A DNA stretch of 64,000 nucleotides from Gillisia sp. Hel_I_86 (lineage in GTDB: Bacteria > Bacteroidota > Bacteroidia > Flavobacteriales > Flavobacteriaceae), in the NCBI RefSeq assembly GCF_007827275.1, contig NZ_VISE01000001.1, forward strand, positions 3,162,001 through 3,226,000. The letters are read 5' to 3'. Positions 9,056 to 17,301 of this stretch are shown piece by piece. Each line of letters starts with the position of its first letter. The first letter of the stretch is position 1. The translations under genes were made by a program, and so were the position numbers. The notes below the pieces were generated by a model, which was not told where the DNA came from, made no database searches, and was given only the letters and a program-made list of their open reading frames with translations.

Positions 9056-9570
9056 TTAGAATATTCTTTGCTATTAGAAACCCCTGCGCTTATTCCATAG
9101 TATAACCCATCTACTTTTTTTACCTGGCGCATTTTCCTTTTGTGTTTTCCCAGTATAGATCAAATAATATGCTTTCTGTGCTTTCTCATTTACTTCTTTC
9201 AGAGCTGTATGCATTACCTTTTGATACTGTATCTTTTCAGGATCTGAAATTAGGAAAGGCCTTATAAAAAGCAAAGCGGCTTTATGCAGGCCGCTAATTT
9301 CAAATCCTTTTTTTTTGGTATCAAAAGGTAATTCTTTGAAAGCATTATAAATTGTAAGAATTGAAGATCGGGTTCTTTTATCAGAGTATAGTTTAAAGTT
9401 CTAAAATAGCGGACTTGAGTCAAAAAGATTTATACCATCAAGTAATAAAATATCAAATATTTTTGGTTCGTGTCCAAGACCTTTGGACGAATCTTTTTCC
9501 CTGAAATGAAATGCAAGGGAATATGATGAGGACTCACATGAAATTGAATCCAAAATTCCCTTTTTAGTAA
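9056..9570. other. Non-coding stretch with decayed, duplicated fragment
   Basis: No convincing gene. A segment at about 9110-9215 recurs in diverged form at about 9795-9895 (shared cores TGCTTTCTGTGCTTTCTC and TTTACTTCTTTCAGA). In the reverse frame both would read like KEVNEKAQKAYYL, so they look like two remnants of one lost gene. The ORFs here are short and overlap the repeat that follows. Confidence 0.4.
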
Positions 9571-9725
9571 TGTTTGACGCAAAAATAAGCCTGTTTATAG
9601 GGTTTTCCAGAGCATTTGACGCAAATTTAGTAAAAAAGCAAAGATTAATACAATGTAAAACACTGATAATCAAATAATAAGGAATATGTAACGCGGCTCT
9701 GCCCGTTACCCTCTTGCTATTCCTA
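9571..9725 (+). repeat. Conserved hairpin element, copy 1
   Basis: Shares with copies 2 (12111-12430) and 3 (54297-54620, inverted) two TTTGACGCAAA/TTTGTCGCAAA boxes about 45 bp apart around a CCTRTTTATAGG palindrome, then a hairpin at 9681-9723 (GGAATATGTAAC ... GTTACCCTCTTGCTATTCC). The hairpin loop differs between copies but still pairs. Lacks the leftmost part of copies 2 and 3. Confidence 0.7.
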
Positions 9726-10027
9726 ATTTTACTTTTTCACAAAACTAAAAGTGGAATACATAAATAAAAAACAACCTCAATTCTATCATAAGGATTTACT
9801 TTTTTATCTGGAACATTTTCTTTTAGTGCTTTCCTAGGTTAGATTATTTAAAATACTTTCTGTGCTTTCTCTTTTACTTCTTTCAGAAGAGTAAGTGTGA
9901 AATGAGGATAGATAAGCAGTAGAAGCTTCTCATAATTCAAGTTTCAAATAAGTTGTATATTTCAAAGTATTAAGTCACTAATTAATTACTTTTTTAGCAC
10001 ACCAATTTTTTAACAAAAAACTAAACA
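9726..10027. other. Non-coding stretch upstream of the YegP-like gene
   Basis: AT-rich, contains the second copy of the decayed fragment (about 9795-9895) and the presumed promoter of 10028-10354. Nothing else recognised. Confidence 0.4.
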
Positions 10028-10354
10028 ATGGGAAAATTTGAAATTAAAAAGGACCGGACAGGTGAATTCCGATTTAACCTAAAAGCAAGAAATGGCCAGG
10101 TCATTTTAAGCAGCGAAGGTTATAAGGCAAAGACTTCTTGTGAAAATGGAATTGAATCGGTACGTAAAAATTCTCAAACCGATAGACTTTTCGAGCGTAA
10201 ACAAACTTCAAGTGGTCATAGGTTTAATTTAAAGTCCAGTAATGGTCAGGTAATAGGAACCAGTGAAACTTATACAACCAGTGCTTCCATGGAGAATGGA
10301 ATCAATTCGGTAAAGAAGAATGCCCCAACAGCCACTATCGATGATCAGAGCTGA
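10028..10354 (+). CDS. DUF1508 / YegP-like protein
   Basis: 108 aa made of two repeats: FEIKKDRTGEFRFNLKARNG then QVILSSEGYKAKTSCENGIE, and again HRFNLKSSNGQVIGTSETYT then SMENGINSVKKNA. This is the two-copy YegP fold, a small cytoplasmic protein family of poorly known function often linked to stress. Complete, normal length. Monocistronic, ends at a strong hairpin terminator. Function beyond the family name is not known. Confidence 0.9.
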   Translation: MGKFEIKKDRTGEFRFNLKARNGQVILSSEGYKAKTSCENGIESVRKNSQTDRLFERKQTSSGHRFNLKSSNGQVIGTSETYTTSASMENGINSVKKNAPTATIDDQS

Positions 10355-10359
10355 TATAT

Positions 10360-10400
10360 CAAAGCACTGAACAATAATAGATAGTCAGTGCTTTGATTTT
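10360..10400. terminator. Strong bidirectional terminator
   Basis: Stem CAAAGCACTGA/TCAGTGCTTTG with a T run after it; ends the YegP-like gene and, on the other strand, could end the lipoprotein gene at 10452. Confidence 0.85.
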
Positions 10401-10451
10401 TGAAAATAGATATTTCTACGATTTCAAGATAGATTTAGTTCTGATAATTAT

Positions 10452-10895
10452 TTAGTCACCTTCACTAAGAGAAAAGCTCCCGTCGCCATTGAAGGAACTT
10501 AAGGTAATGGTCACCGACCAAATCCCAGATACACCACTAGAGGTCACTCCAGAAAAGGAATCAGGTTCGGAATTCCCATTTAGGGATCTATCTAAGACAC
10601 TATTTCCATTTGCATCTTCTACTACCATCTTAAAAGTCCCCTGGGATACAGCCGTAATATCTGCATTATAATCTGCTGTATTCAAGGCATTATTCCACTG
10701 GAAAGTTCTGGTTACACTTCCGCCGTCTCCTGTAAAATCACCATCAATATCGCCATTGAAGTCACCAACATCTTCAAACAAGGCCTGGCCATTTACCCTA
10801 ATGGTAGCACTGCTTGAATTGTCATCATCACTGCTACATCCTGTCACCAGCGCAACCAATGAAAGAATAAAAATAATTTTTTTGATAAGTTTCAT
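10452..10895 (-). CDS. Lipoprotein of unknown function
   Basis: About 147 aa from the Met at 10895, which begins a clean type II signal (MKLIKKIIFILSLVALVTGC). A longer frame to 10997 adds a run of seven Met and overlaps the upstream gene, so it is rejected. The mature protein is Asp/Ser/Gly-rich and ends with a beta-rich region (SGIWSVTITLSSFNGDGSF) that looks like a small extracellular beta domain. It lies 17 bp downstream of the PepSY-like gene, so probably one operon. Confidence 0.7.
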   Translation of the reverse strand: MKLIKKIIFILSLVALVTGCSSDDDNSSSATIRVNGQALFEDVGDFNGDIDGDFTGDGGSVTRTFQWNNALNTADYNADITAVSQGTFKMVVEDANGNSVLDRSLNGNSEPDSFSGVTSSGVSGIWSVTITLSSFNGDGSFSLSEGD

Positions 10896-10911
10896 TTTTA
10901 TTATTTTTTTA

Positions 10912-11670
10912 TTAATCATTTTCATCTTGATCATCATCATCATCATCATCATCTCCGTTTCCATCTTCTGCGCTAAGAAAATTTCCCTCCTCGTCAAATT
11001 CTAATTCTATTCCATTATCAAGTGTCACTTCATAAGACCCATCTTCTTCTATTTCTGCCTCAATAATGATATCTTCAGGATAATTCACGCTGATATAGTC
11101 TTTAATTGCCTGTGGCAGGTCATTAGGATTGATATCTGTTTCACCTTGTTCATCTTCATCTTCGTTCTGGTCATGTGCTACTCCGAGAAAATTTCCATCA
11201 GCATCAAAAATTAATTCCATGTCGTTGTCCAATTCCACTTCATAATGGCCATTATTTTCCCTTTCGGCCTCATCTATATCCACGCCAGGAAAATGTTCAT
11301 TGATGAAATTAATTATGTTTTGGGGCAATTCCGAGACTTCTAAATCTTCATCTCCAAAATCATCCTCATCATCTCGATCCTCGCCTAAAAAATTACCTTC
11401 TGAATCAAATATTAACTCAGTATGGTCACTTAAAGTAATTTCAAAATTATTATTATCCTCAATTTCAGCTTCTATAATAGTAAGGCCAGGATAATTGATG
11501 GTAATAAAATCCAAGATTCTCTGGGATAGTGTGGAGGTTCTTATATGTGCATCTGCCGAAAAGGCAATAGCATTTAGGTTTTCCTCTCCTGCGTTTTTAT
11601 CTTCCGAGGAACAAGAAGAAAATAAGAGCAACCCACAGATAGTAAAAAAAAGCGTGGTTAAATTTTTCAT
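10912..11670 (-). CDS. PepSY-like (BLIP-fold) lipoprotein with three repeats
   Basis: 252 aa. Type II signal (MKNLTTLFFTICGLLLFSSC), then three copies of a PepSY-like unit of about 65 residues: LPQNIINFINEHFPGVDIDE, YEVELDNDMELIFDADGNFL and equivalents. The C-terminus is a run of acidic residues (DDDDDDDDQDEND) encoded by a GAT/GAC repeat, which may vary by slippage. PepSY-like proteins are surface or periplasmic and thought to bind peptides, proteases or cations; here the acid tail favours cation binding (inference). Confidence 0.82.
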   Translation of the reverse strand: MKNLTTLFFTICGLLLFSSCSSEDKNAGEENLNAIAFSADAHIRTSTLSQRILDFITINYPGLTIIEAEIEDNNNFEITLSDHTELIFDSEGNFLGEDRDDEDDFGDEDLEVSELPQNIINFINEHFPGVDIDEAERENNGHYEVELDNDMELIFDADGNFLGVAHDQNEDEDEQGETDINPNDLPQAIKDYISVNYPEDIIIEAEIEEDGSYEVTLDNGIELEFDEEGNFLSAEDGNGDDDDDDDDQDEND

Positions 11671-12110
11671 GTATAAATTATTTTAGGTTATGGAGCCAAT
11701 GTTTTTAAACTACATTGAATCAGTAAATTAATAATAAATATTATGCCAAAAGCTAATTTTTTAAAGAATATGGAAAAAGACAAAGGAAAATCTTTGTCAA
11801 AAACATATATCACCCAATTAAAAACTGACCAATACCATACACCTGGTCTTACTTTAAGAGAGATAAGAGAATAACTATTGTAGTTATTGCTATTACTCGA
11901 GTTGATTATAACCTTAAACTTAAAATGTGGGTAACCTTTCTACAGCTTTTATGAAATAGATCAATTCCTTTAAGAATAAATTATTTAAATAAAAAAGGAA
12001 ATACGTTTTTACCTGTATTTCCTTGGTTCACTTCCAGTAGGGTTATAAAAGTGAATGGGGATAAGTTACAATAAAACTAGAATGTAAGACTCAGAGCATT
12101 TTTAAACTTT
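11671..12110. other. Intergenic region with a hairpin terminator at 11996-12024
   Basis: No gene seen. AAGGAAATAC/GTATTTCCTT at 11996-12024 forms a terminator-like stem. The rest is AT-rich with the promoter region of the PepSY operon next to 11671. Confidence 0.5.
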
Positions 12111-12430
12111 GCAACCTCCAGGCGCAAAGCAAGATTGTCATGACAATGACACATCTTGCTTTGCTAATTTGAATCGTCAATAGTTAATAAAGTTAACGGC
12201 TAATCTATACAGCCAACCACTATAATTTCTAACATTAATTTTAGTAAAATTAACTTTAAAAGCATTTTTTAGTAAATATTGTCGTAAAAATGAACCTATT
12301 TATAGGAGATTTCAAGGCATTTGTCGCAAAAGCAGTAAAAATGGACAAACTAAAAAACTATAACTATCTGATAATAAAAGTTTTGGGAATATGTAACATC
12401 GTATAGCATGTTACCCTCTTGCTATTCCCC
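12111..12430 (+). repeat. Conserved hairpin element, copy 2
   Basis: About 320 bp, matched over its whole length by an inverted copy at 54297-54620. Parts in order: a stem GCAAAGCAAGAT/ATCTTGCTTTGC around TTGTCATGACAA (12123-12164); a conserved AT-rich middle; CGTAAAAATGAACC and CCTATTTATAGG; TTTGTCGCAAAA; hairpin 12386-12427. No open frame is conserved between copies. It lies 200 bp outside the left edge of the cassette array. Confidence 0.75.
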
Positions 12431-12647
12431 CTTAGTTTAGCGAACACGCTTTATTTAGGGTTTATTTATATGTTAGTGAGTTTCTTTAATTGTTAACTTT
12501 CTATCGGGGAATACTAAATCATTTATTTATAACAAAATAATAAAGGGTGTCAAAGTTTAAAATATGGATAATGGTTAAAATTGGTTTTATGCGGTTAATT
12601 TATATACCAGATATGTTTTTTACCAATGTTATGTGCTTTAATTTATA

Positions 12648-13316
12648 CTAAAATTTAAATTTTACTAAAAACACAATCGGATTATATATAGATTCAAAGG
12701 ATTTATCAGTTTCTTTTGTGATTGAACCATTGGGTTCTGGTAATAGTGTAGATTGAGTCAATGTTTTTTCTTCTTTCAGATTTATAACATTAAGGTTACT
12801 TTCTAGTCCAATAAAAATATTTTTATAGAAATTATAATTTACTCCAACTGTTGGAGATAATCCAAATCCGTTTAAGTCTCTTTTTGTTTCACTGAAACTA
12901 CCAGCAATTCCTCCCCCAGTTTCTCTTAAAGATTTAGATTTTATGTAGCTAAAGTCAATTGCCAAATAGGGTGTAAGTCTTTTCTGTTTAAAAACATATT
13001 CATATCCTATTTTCATAACTTGTTCTTTATACTCACCCTTATTAATCAAGCTACCACCTGATTTATCATAAGATTTGTTAATTGGTCTATAAAAAGTTAG
13101 CCTTATAGCGTTTCTATCATTTAAAAATCTTTTATAAGTTAAATTACTAAAAGGCTTTAAATAATATGAGTTTTCAAATAAGACTTCCTGATTCTTGGGA
13201 GATTCAGTTAGGTCTATTATTCCTATTGAAACTTCGTTTGTGTTATAATCTGGACTTTGACTGTATCCTATTTTCAGGATAAAAAACAAACTAAAAACCA
13301 ATAATGCTTTTTTCAT
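12648..13316 (-). CDS. Outer membrane beta-barrel protein (cassette 1)
   Basis: 222 aa with a type I signal (MKKALLVFSLFFILKIGYSQ) and alternating beta-strand pattern, ending in the typical barrel terminus NPIVFLVKFKF (last residue Phe). Segments such as VMKIGYEYVFKQKRLTPYLA and GLSPTVGVNYNFYKNIFIGL are transmembrane hairpins of a small eight-stranded OmpW/OmpX-like barrel. Single gene between GTTATGTGC (12628) and site a1, so it is a cassette of its own. Likely outer membrane; ligand unknown. Confidence 0.78.
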   Translation of the reverse strand: MKKALLVFSLFFILKIGYSQSPDYNTNEVSIGIIDLTESPKNQEVLFENSYYLKPFSNLTYKRFLNDRNAIRLTFYRPINKSYDKSGGSLINKGEYKEQVMKIGYEYVFKQKRLTPYLAIDFSYIKSKSLRETGGGIAGSFSETKRDLNGFGLSPTVGVNYNFYKNIFIGLESNLNVINLKEEKTLTQSTLLPEPNGSITKETDKSFESIYNPIVFLVKFKF

Positions 13317-13339
13317 AGTATTCTGATTTTATTGCACAT

Positions 13340-13465
13340 AACGGTCTTGTTTAACGCAAGTAGCGTGGAGAAGGGACGCGAACTTGTCGGCTTTGTTGTT
13401 TGTTAATTGGTCTCTAAAATAACACTTTTCAGCAGAATGCCCGCTATTTGCTGTTAAACGATGTT
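13340..13465. repeat. attC-like site a1
   Basis: Complete, consensus halves GTTTAACGC / GCTGTTAAAC. The ATP-grasp gene to its right ends inside it: the minus-strand stop TAA is part of GTTTAAC. Confidence 0.8.
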
Positions 13466-14530
13466 GGCAGCTGGCGCAGTCCATTTTTGTTCTAATATAT
13501 TTATCAATAAGTCCTCGTAATTCCAACCAATTTTTCTCGCGGCTAAGGAAGATAAACTATCTTGATCTTTTCTATGTGGTCTTGAAGATCCAGTCATATT
13601 AGGTTTCATATTTAAATCAAAAATGAAGTAGTCACCTTGGTCATTTGCTCTGCAATCTATCCTAATCGGGGCTTTTGCTTTTATGATTTTTGCAGCCTTT
13701 TCACAATGTTTTGATATTATTTTAATTTCATCTTGTTGTAATTCAGCATCATTTAAAATTGAACTATTCTCAATTACTGCAACAGTTCCATTATATGGAG
13801 CAATTCCATTATGGTGATTAAATCTTTTTATAGCTGGCAAACTCCAATAAGAATGAATTCTTTTTTCCTTGTTATGAAAAATATATTTTCCCGGAGGCAT
13901 CACGGTTATTGTAATTTCTTGTCCGGACAAATATTCTTCTATATAGACTTCCTTACCATATTTATTTGAATCGATTAACTCGTTTATTAGTTGAAATAAT
14001 TCTTTTTGATTTTGGGCAACATATACGCCTTGACTGCCTCGACCTCTAATAGGTTTTGTTACAATTGGAAAAGGAAAATCAAATTTATTATTCTTTAAGT
14101 TCTTTTTTGAAAAAATCTTTGCTCTAGGAATGGGTAAATTTTGTTCTTTTAATAATTGATTTGTTCTCCATTTATCATCGAATAAATCTACATCTTTTGG
14201 ACATTGGCCTACTATTTCTATTTTTCCATCAAAAAAAGTTTCTATTGGATGATTTTTATATAAAATGGTATTTAACCAAAATATAGTTGCGCCTTTATCT
14301 AAAGCTGATTGGATACCATTTTCCGTGTCTGGAAAAACCCAATCATAGTCATTTTTTAAATTAGGATTTTCAACAGGAGTTATTATGGCAAGATTTATAT
14401 TTTTTAAAGAAAAAGCAATGTCAGCTCCGCTATCAGAATATCCACCTGGTTTCATTGGTTTTTGAATTCCCCCTTGAATTGGTGGTTTCTGTGCTTGAAA
14501 CAAAATTGCAATTTTCTTCTTTTCTGTCAA
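13454..14530 (-). CDS. ATP-grasp family ligase-like protein (cassette 2)
   Basis: 358 aa. N-terminal pre-ATP-grasp part (KKIAILFQAQKP), then the ATP-grasp core: FPIVTKPIRGRGSQGVYVAQ (nucleotide loop), EVYIEEYLSGQEITITV, and metal/ATP residues in APIRIDCRANDQGDYFIFDL and LNMKPNMTGSSRPHR. The layout is like D-Ala-D-Ala ligase and carbamoyl-phosphate synthase-type enzymes that join a carboxylate to an amine or thiol. Substrate not predictable. It is alone in its cassette and its last codons (AAC ATC GTT TAA) are supplied by site a1. Confidence 0.82.
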   Translation of the reverse strand: MTEKKKIAILFQAQKPPIQGGIQKPMKPGGYSDSGADIAFSLKNINLAIITPVENPNLKNDYDWVFPDTENGIQSALDKGATIFWLNTILYKNHPIETFFDGKIEIVGQCPKDVDLFDDKWRTNQLLKEQNLPIPRAKIFSKKNLKNNKFDFPFPIVTKPIRGRGSQGVYVAQNQKELFQLINELIDSNKYGKEVYIEEYLSGQEITITVMPPGKYIFHNKEKRIHSYWSLPAIKRFNHHNGIAPYNGTVAVIENSSILNDAELQQDEIKIISKHCEKAAKIIKAKAPIRIDCRANDQGDYFIFDLNMKPNMTGSSRPHRKDQDSLSSLAARKIGWNYEDLLINILEQKWTAPAANIV

Positions 14531-14558
14531 TTTTTTTGTTTTAGCTTGCTGCCAACGG

Positions 14559-16248
14559 CAGTCTGTCTAATAACTTAGGTTATTTACCGATTTGTGACTA
14601 AAATAAGGCTTTTTATGGTATGCTGAGGAATAAAACGCGAATCAGAGATGTTGAAATTAAAGATGGGTATTAGCTTTAATATGACTTTATACGCTCTTAT
14701 AAAGGTATAAAAACAAGCACATAAGGTGTTCAATAACTCCTTCCATGCCTTTTTGCCAATCAAGTTCAAAATTCGTCTGAGATTGTAGGCAATGAAAATA
14801 AACCCAACATCTGCAGAAGCCCTTTTCTTGCCTTTTTTAGAAAGGATATGATCAAATCCCCATTGCCTTTTCATGGTTCCAAAGGGATGTTCTACAATAG
14901 CCTGCCTGCGTCTGTACAATTCAGGATCAGCTTCCATATTTCTTTTGTTTTCTTCATAAACAGGAGTGTATAGGTTCCTAGCCAGGAGCCTCCCGTTTTT
15001 GGCCGTGGTGCATAACTCCCGCACCGGGCATCCCTTACAAGCTCTTGTTTTATACTGTTTGAACCTTGACTCGTTTGATTTCCCTCGGTGGTTGACGTAA
15101 AAGGTGCCGTTGGTTTTCAGAAAATTACCTTGGGGACATATGTAGTGATCGTTCCCCGTATCGTAGGTAAAATTTTTAACATTGTACAGGGGATCCGGTG
15201 CATTGGAACCGGGGGCAGGAATAGCAACCAGGGTTTTGATCCCTAAACCCTGGGCAATTTCCAATTCAGATCCAGTATGATATCCTTTGTCAAAAAGAGC
15301 GGTGAAATCATTGTTCCCTATAATGGATTTTGCTCTTCTGATCATGGCTCCCATCGCTTTTTTATCATTATTGTTGGTGACTTCATAATCAATGGGGATG
15401 CAGTGCTTGGCATCTACGGTGGACTGGACATTATAGACTACCTCTGTAATGTTGCCCCTCAAGACCATATGTCTGCTCTCGTTGTCCGAGGTTGAGATCT
15501 GGTCTTCTTGGGTTTGATCCAATTCCTGCTCGAGTTTATGATACGTATCCTTGCGCTTGTTCTGGGTATCCATCTGCTCATGGATATTTTCTTTTTCTAC
15601 AGTACCATCGGCTTGTTCTAGCGCTTGGTTATATTCCTGAAGCTTGTTATCGATATATCGAAGGTGACGGTCGATCTTCTTTTTATTGAAGTTGTTCTTT
15701 TTGCTGTTCTGGGCTCTTAGCTTGGTGCCATCCCCTGCAATAAGTTTCCCTCCAATGAGATTGAAGTGTTTGGCCAGTGCTACTGTGGCACGAAAAACTT
15801 TCTTTATAGCCTCAGGATTGTCCTTTCTAAAGTTGGCAATGGTGTTATGGTCTGGGGAGAGTTGCCCAAGGAGCCACATCAATTCGATATTTCGTTTGCA
15901 TTCGCGCTCCAAATTTCGGGAGGAACGCAGTCGGTTCAAATATCCATAGATAAATAACTTGAGCAACACACCTGGGTGGTAAGCAGGACGACCTCCTTCT
16001 GGGAAATTTACTCGAAACCCCATGTCTTCTAAATCCAAGCTATCTACAAAGATATCTACGGCCCTGACCTCGTTTTCCTGATTAATGGCGTCCTCTAGGG
16101 ACACAGGGAACAACGAGGATTGTTTGCGATTTTTTCCTTCTATAAATCTCATGGCATGAAGATACAACAGTAGCTCATTGTGCTATAAAACAATAATAGA
16201 AGAAATTAACAAAGTTATTAAAAGCGAAGGGGGTTATTAGACAGTCTG
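14559..16248 (-). mobile_element. IS1182-family element, type A, copy 1
   Basis: 1690 bp. Ends CAGTCTGTCTAATAAC and GTTATTAGACAGTCTG are 16-bp inverted repeats with one mismatch. Flanked by a 4-bp duplication ACGG (14555-14558 and 16249-16252). Two further copies of the same length at 17302 and 21944. Confidence 0.9.
14584..16152 (-). CDS. IS1182-family transposase (type A, copy 1)
   Basis: About 522 aa from the Met at 16152 (MRFIEGKNRKQSSLFPVSLE), matching the start of the type B protein; a start 15 bp further out (16167) is also open. N-terminal DUF772 domain (GGRPAYHPGVLLKLFIYGYL), DDE catalytic domain with Asp in LIAGDGTKLRAQ and ALFDKGYHTGSEL, and the IS1182 zinc-like CKGCPVRELC followed by RRQAIVEHPFGTMKRQWGF with the catalytic Glu. 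Full length and intact. Three copies have the same predicted protein, so spread is recent. Confidence 0.93.
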   Translation of the reverse strand: MRFIEGKNRKQSSLFPVSLEDAINQENEVRAVDIFVDSLDLEDMGFRVNFPEGGRPAYHPGVLLKLFIYGYLNRLRSSRNLERECKRNIELMWLLGQLSPDHNTIANFRKDNPEAIKKVFRATVALAKHFNLIGGKLIAGDGTKLRAQNSKKNNFNKKKIDRHLRYIDNKLQEYNQALEQADGTVEKENIHEQMDTQNKRKDTYHKLEQELDQTQEDQISTSDNESRHMVLRGNITEVVYNVQSTVDAKHCIPIDYEVTNNNDKKAMGAMIRRAKSIIGNNDFTALFDKGYHTGSELEIAQGLGIKTLVAIPAPGSNAPDPLYNVKNFTYDTGNDHYICPQGNFLKTNGTFYVNHRGKSNESRFKQYKTRACKGCPVRELCTTAKNGRLLARNLYTPVYEENKRNMEADPELYRRRQAIVEHPFGTMKRQWGFDHILSKKGKKRASADVGFIFIAYNLRRILNLIGKKAWKELLNTLCACFYTFIRAYKVILKLIPIFNFNISDSRFIPQHTIKSLILVTNR

Positions 16249-16402
16249 ACGGTCTTGTTTAACGCAAGTGGTGTGGAATGGGGACGCTCCCGAGCTATCG
16301 GGATTGTCGGCTTTGTTGTTTTTTAATTAATCTCTAAAATAACACTTTTCAGCAAACTGCCCGCTATTTGCTGTTAAACGATGTTGTGCCTCGTTCTTTA
16401 TC

Positions 16403-16999
16403 CTAGTCAATTAGGCTTAAGATTAATTCTTTCAATATTTTAGTGTCGCTATTTACTGTGCCTTGCATATATTTTTCATAAACGTCTTTATTGTCAGGTG
16501 GATTTAAGTTCAAGTCTATTCCTTTTTCTAAAGCTAACATTCGAATAAATTCCCTTTGTGCTCTCCCATTTCCGTCTCTAAAAGGATGTAAATAATTAAT
16601 ATTGTCTAGAATTTGAGATAGGTTTTCGGCTATTTGATTTTTGTCATTCTTTTCTGTCTTCTTAAAATCCAATATTAATTCATCAATAAAACGAAATGCG
16701 TTTTCGAAGTTTGACGTTGGAAAAAATTGTTTTCCATCTTTATTTATCTCTACAGTTCTTTCTTTACCAGCCCAAGCATAAATGTCTTGAAATAATTGCT
16801 TGTGTATTGAGAAAAGACTTTCAATTCCAATTATTTTGATGGGTTTAATATGTAGTTCACTTATTCGTTTTGTTACCGTAACACTTTCGAAGAAAAGTAA
16901 GTCATCAGCGTCAGTAATATCAACTAAATTTTTTAATATTCCAGATTTAGGGTCAATGTAAGTATAGTTAGAATCAATGTACTTGTAAGAATTAGACAT
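16403..16999 (-). CDS. fic: Fic-domain AMP-transferase toxin (cassette 3)
   Basis: 198 aa. The Fic active site is HPFRDGNGRAQREF, a full match to HxFx(D/E)GNGRxxR; flap residues near KDGKQFFPTSNF. Fic proteins move AMP from ATP to a hydroxyl side chain of a target protein. No inhibitory helix is visible within the protein itself, which fits a class I enzyme controlled by a separate antitoxin, here the gene at 16992-17213 that overlaps its start by 8 bp. Length is normal for short Fic toxins. Target protein unknown. Confidence 0.92.
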   Translation of the reverse strand: MSNSYKYIDSNYTYIDPKSGILKNLVDITDADDLLFFESVTVTKRISELHIKPIKIIGIESLFSIHKQLFQDIYAWAGKERTVEINKDGKQFFPTSNFENAFRFIDELILDFKKTEKNDKNQIAENLSQILDNINYLHPFRDGNGRAQREFIRMLALEKGIDLNLNPPDNKDVYEKYMQGTVNSDTKILKELILSLID

Positions 17000-17213
17000 A
17001 GGTCTTTTCCTTGGCGAATATTAGTAAATCGTTTAATGATAGCTTACCTATCATATAATCTCTTATAATTTTGATATTTTTATGAGTAGGTTTGAAACCT
17101 TCAAACATATTGCTTCCAATAGCATTTGCTGTATTTTCCAATGTTTTTAAATCAGAAAATTTTACTCCCATAATAGTAAGTTTATTTCGGTCTATATCTA
17201 TTTTGTTATACAT
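16992..17213 (-). CDS. VbhA-type Fic antitoxin (cassette 3)
   Basis: 73 aa. Carries SNMFEG inside NAIGSNMFEGFKPT, a match to the S/TxxxE(G/N) inhibitory-helix motif whose Glu blocks ATP gamma-phosphate placement in Fic enzymes, followed by a helical tail (IIRDYMIGKLSLNDLLIFAK) typical of VbhA-like antitoxins. It precedes and overlaps the toxin gene. Together they form a two-gene toxin-antitoxin cassette. Confidence 0.78.
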   Translation of the reverse strand: MYNKIDIDRNKLTIMGVKFSDLKTLENTANAIGSNMFEGFKPTHKNIKIIRDYMIGKLSLNDLLIFAKEKTYV

Positions 17214-17301
17214 TGTTATATATTTTAGAAGTATTACAAATATAAAAAATTCTATCGATTGTGGTTTGTCCGAAATTTTGTTTTTGAATGCGTTACAACG
17301 G

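Larger units (their letters stand above)
14554..16385. repeat. attC-like site a2, split by IS1182-A
   Basis: AACGG at 14554-14558 is separated by the IS from the rest of the site (16249-16385). Removing the IS and one ACGG copy restores a consensus site. Confidence 0.75.

Noticed and set aside
9074-9274. 66-residue minus-strand ORF
   Set aside because: Part of a duplicated decayed fragment; the second copy has stops, so probably a remnant rather than a gene.
9401-9673. 90-residue minus-strand ORF
   Set aside because: Lies across hairpin element copy 1 and is not kept in copies 2 and 3.
13329-13526. 65-residue minus-strand ORF over site a1
   Set aside because: It is the repeat read in another frame; the same type of ORF appears at 47811-48065 over another site.
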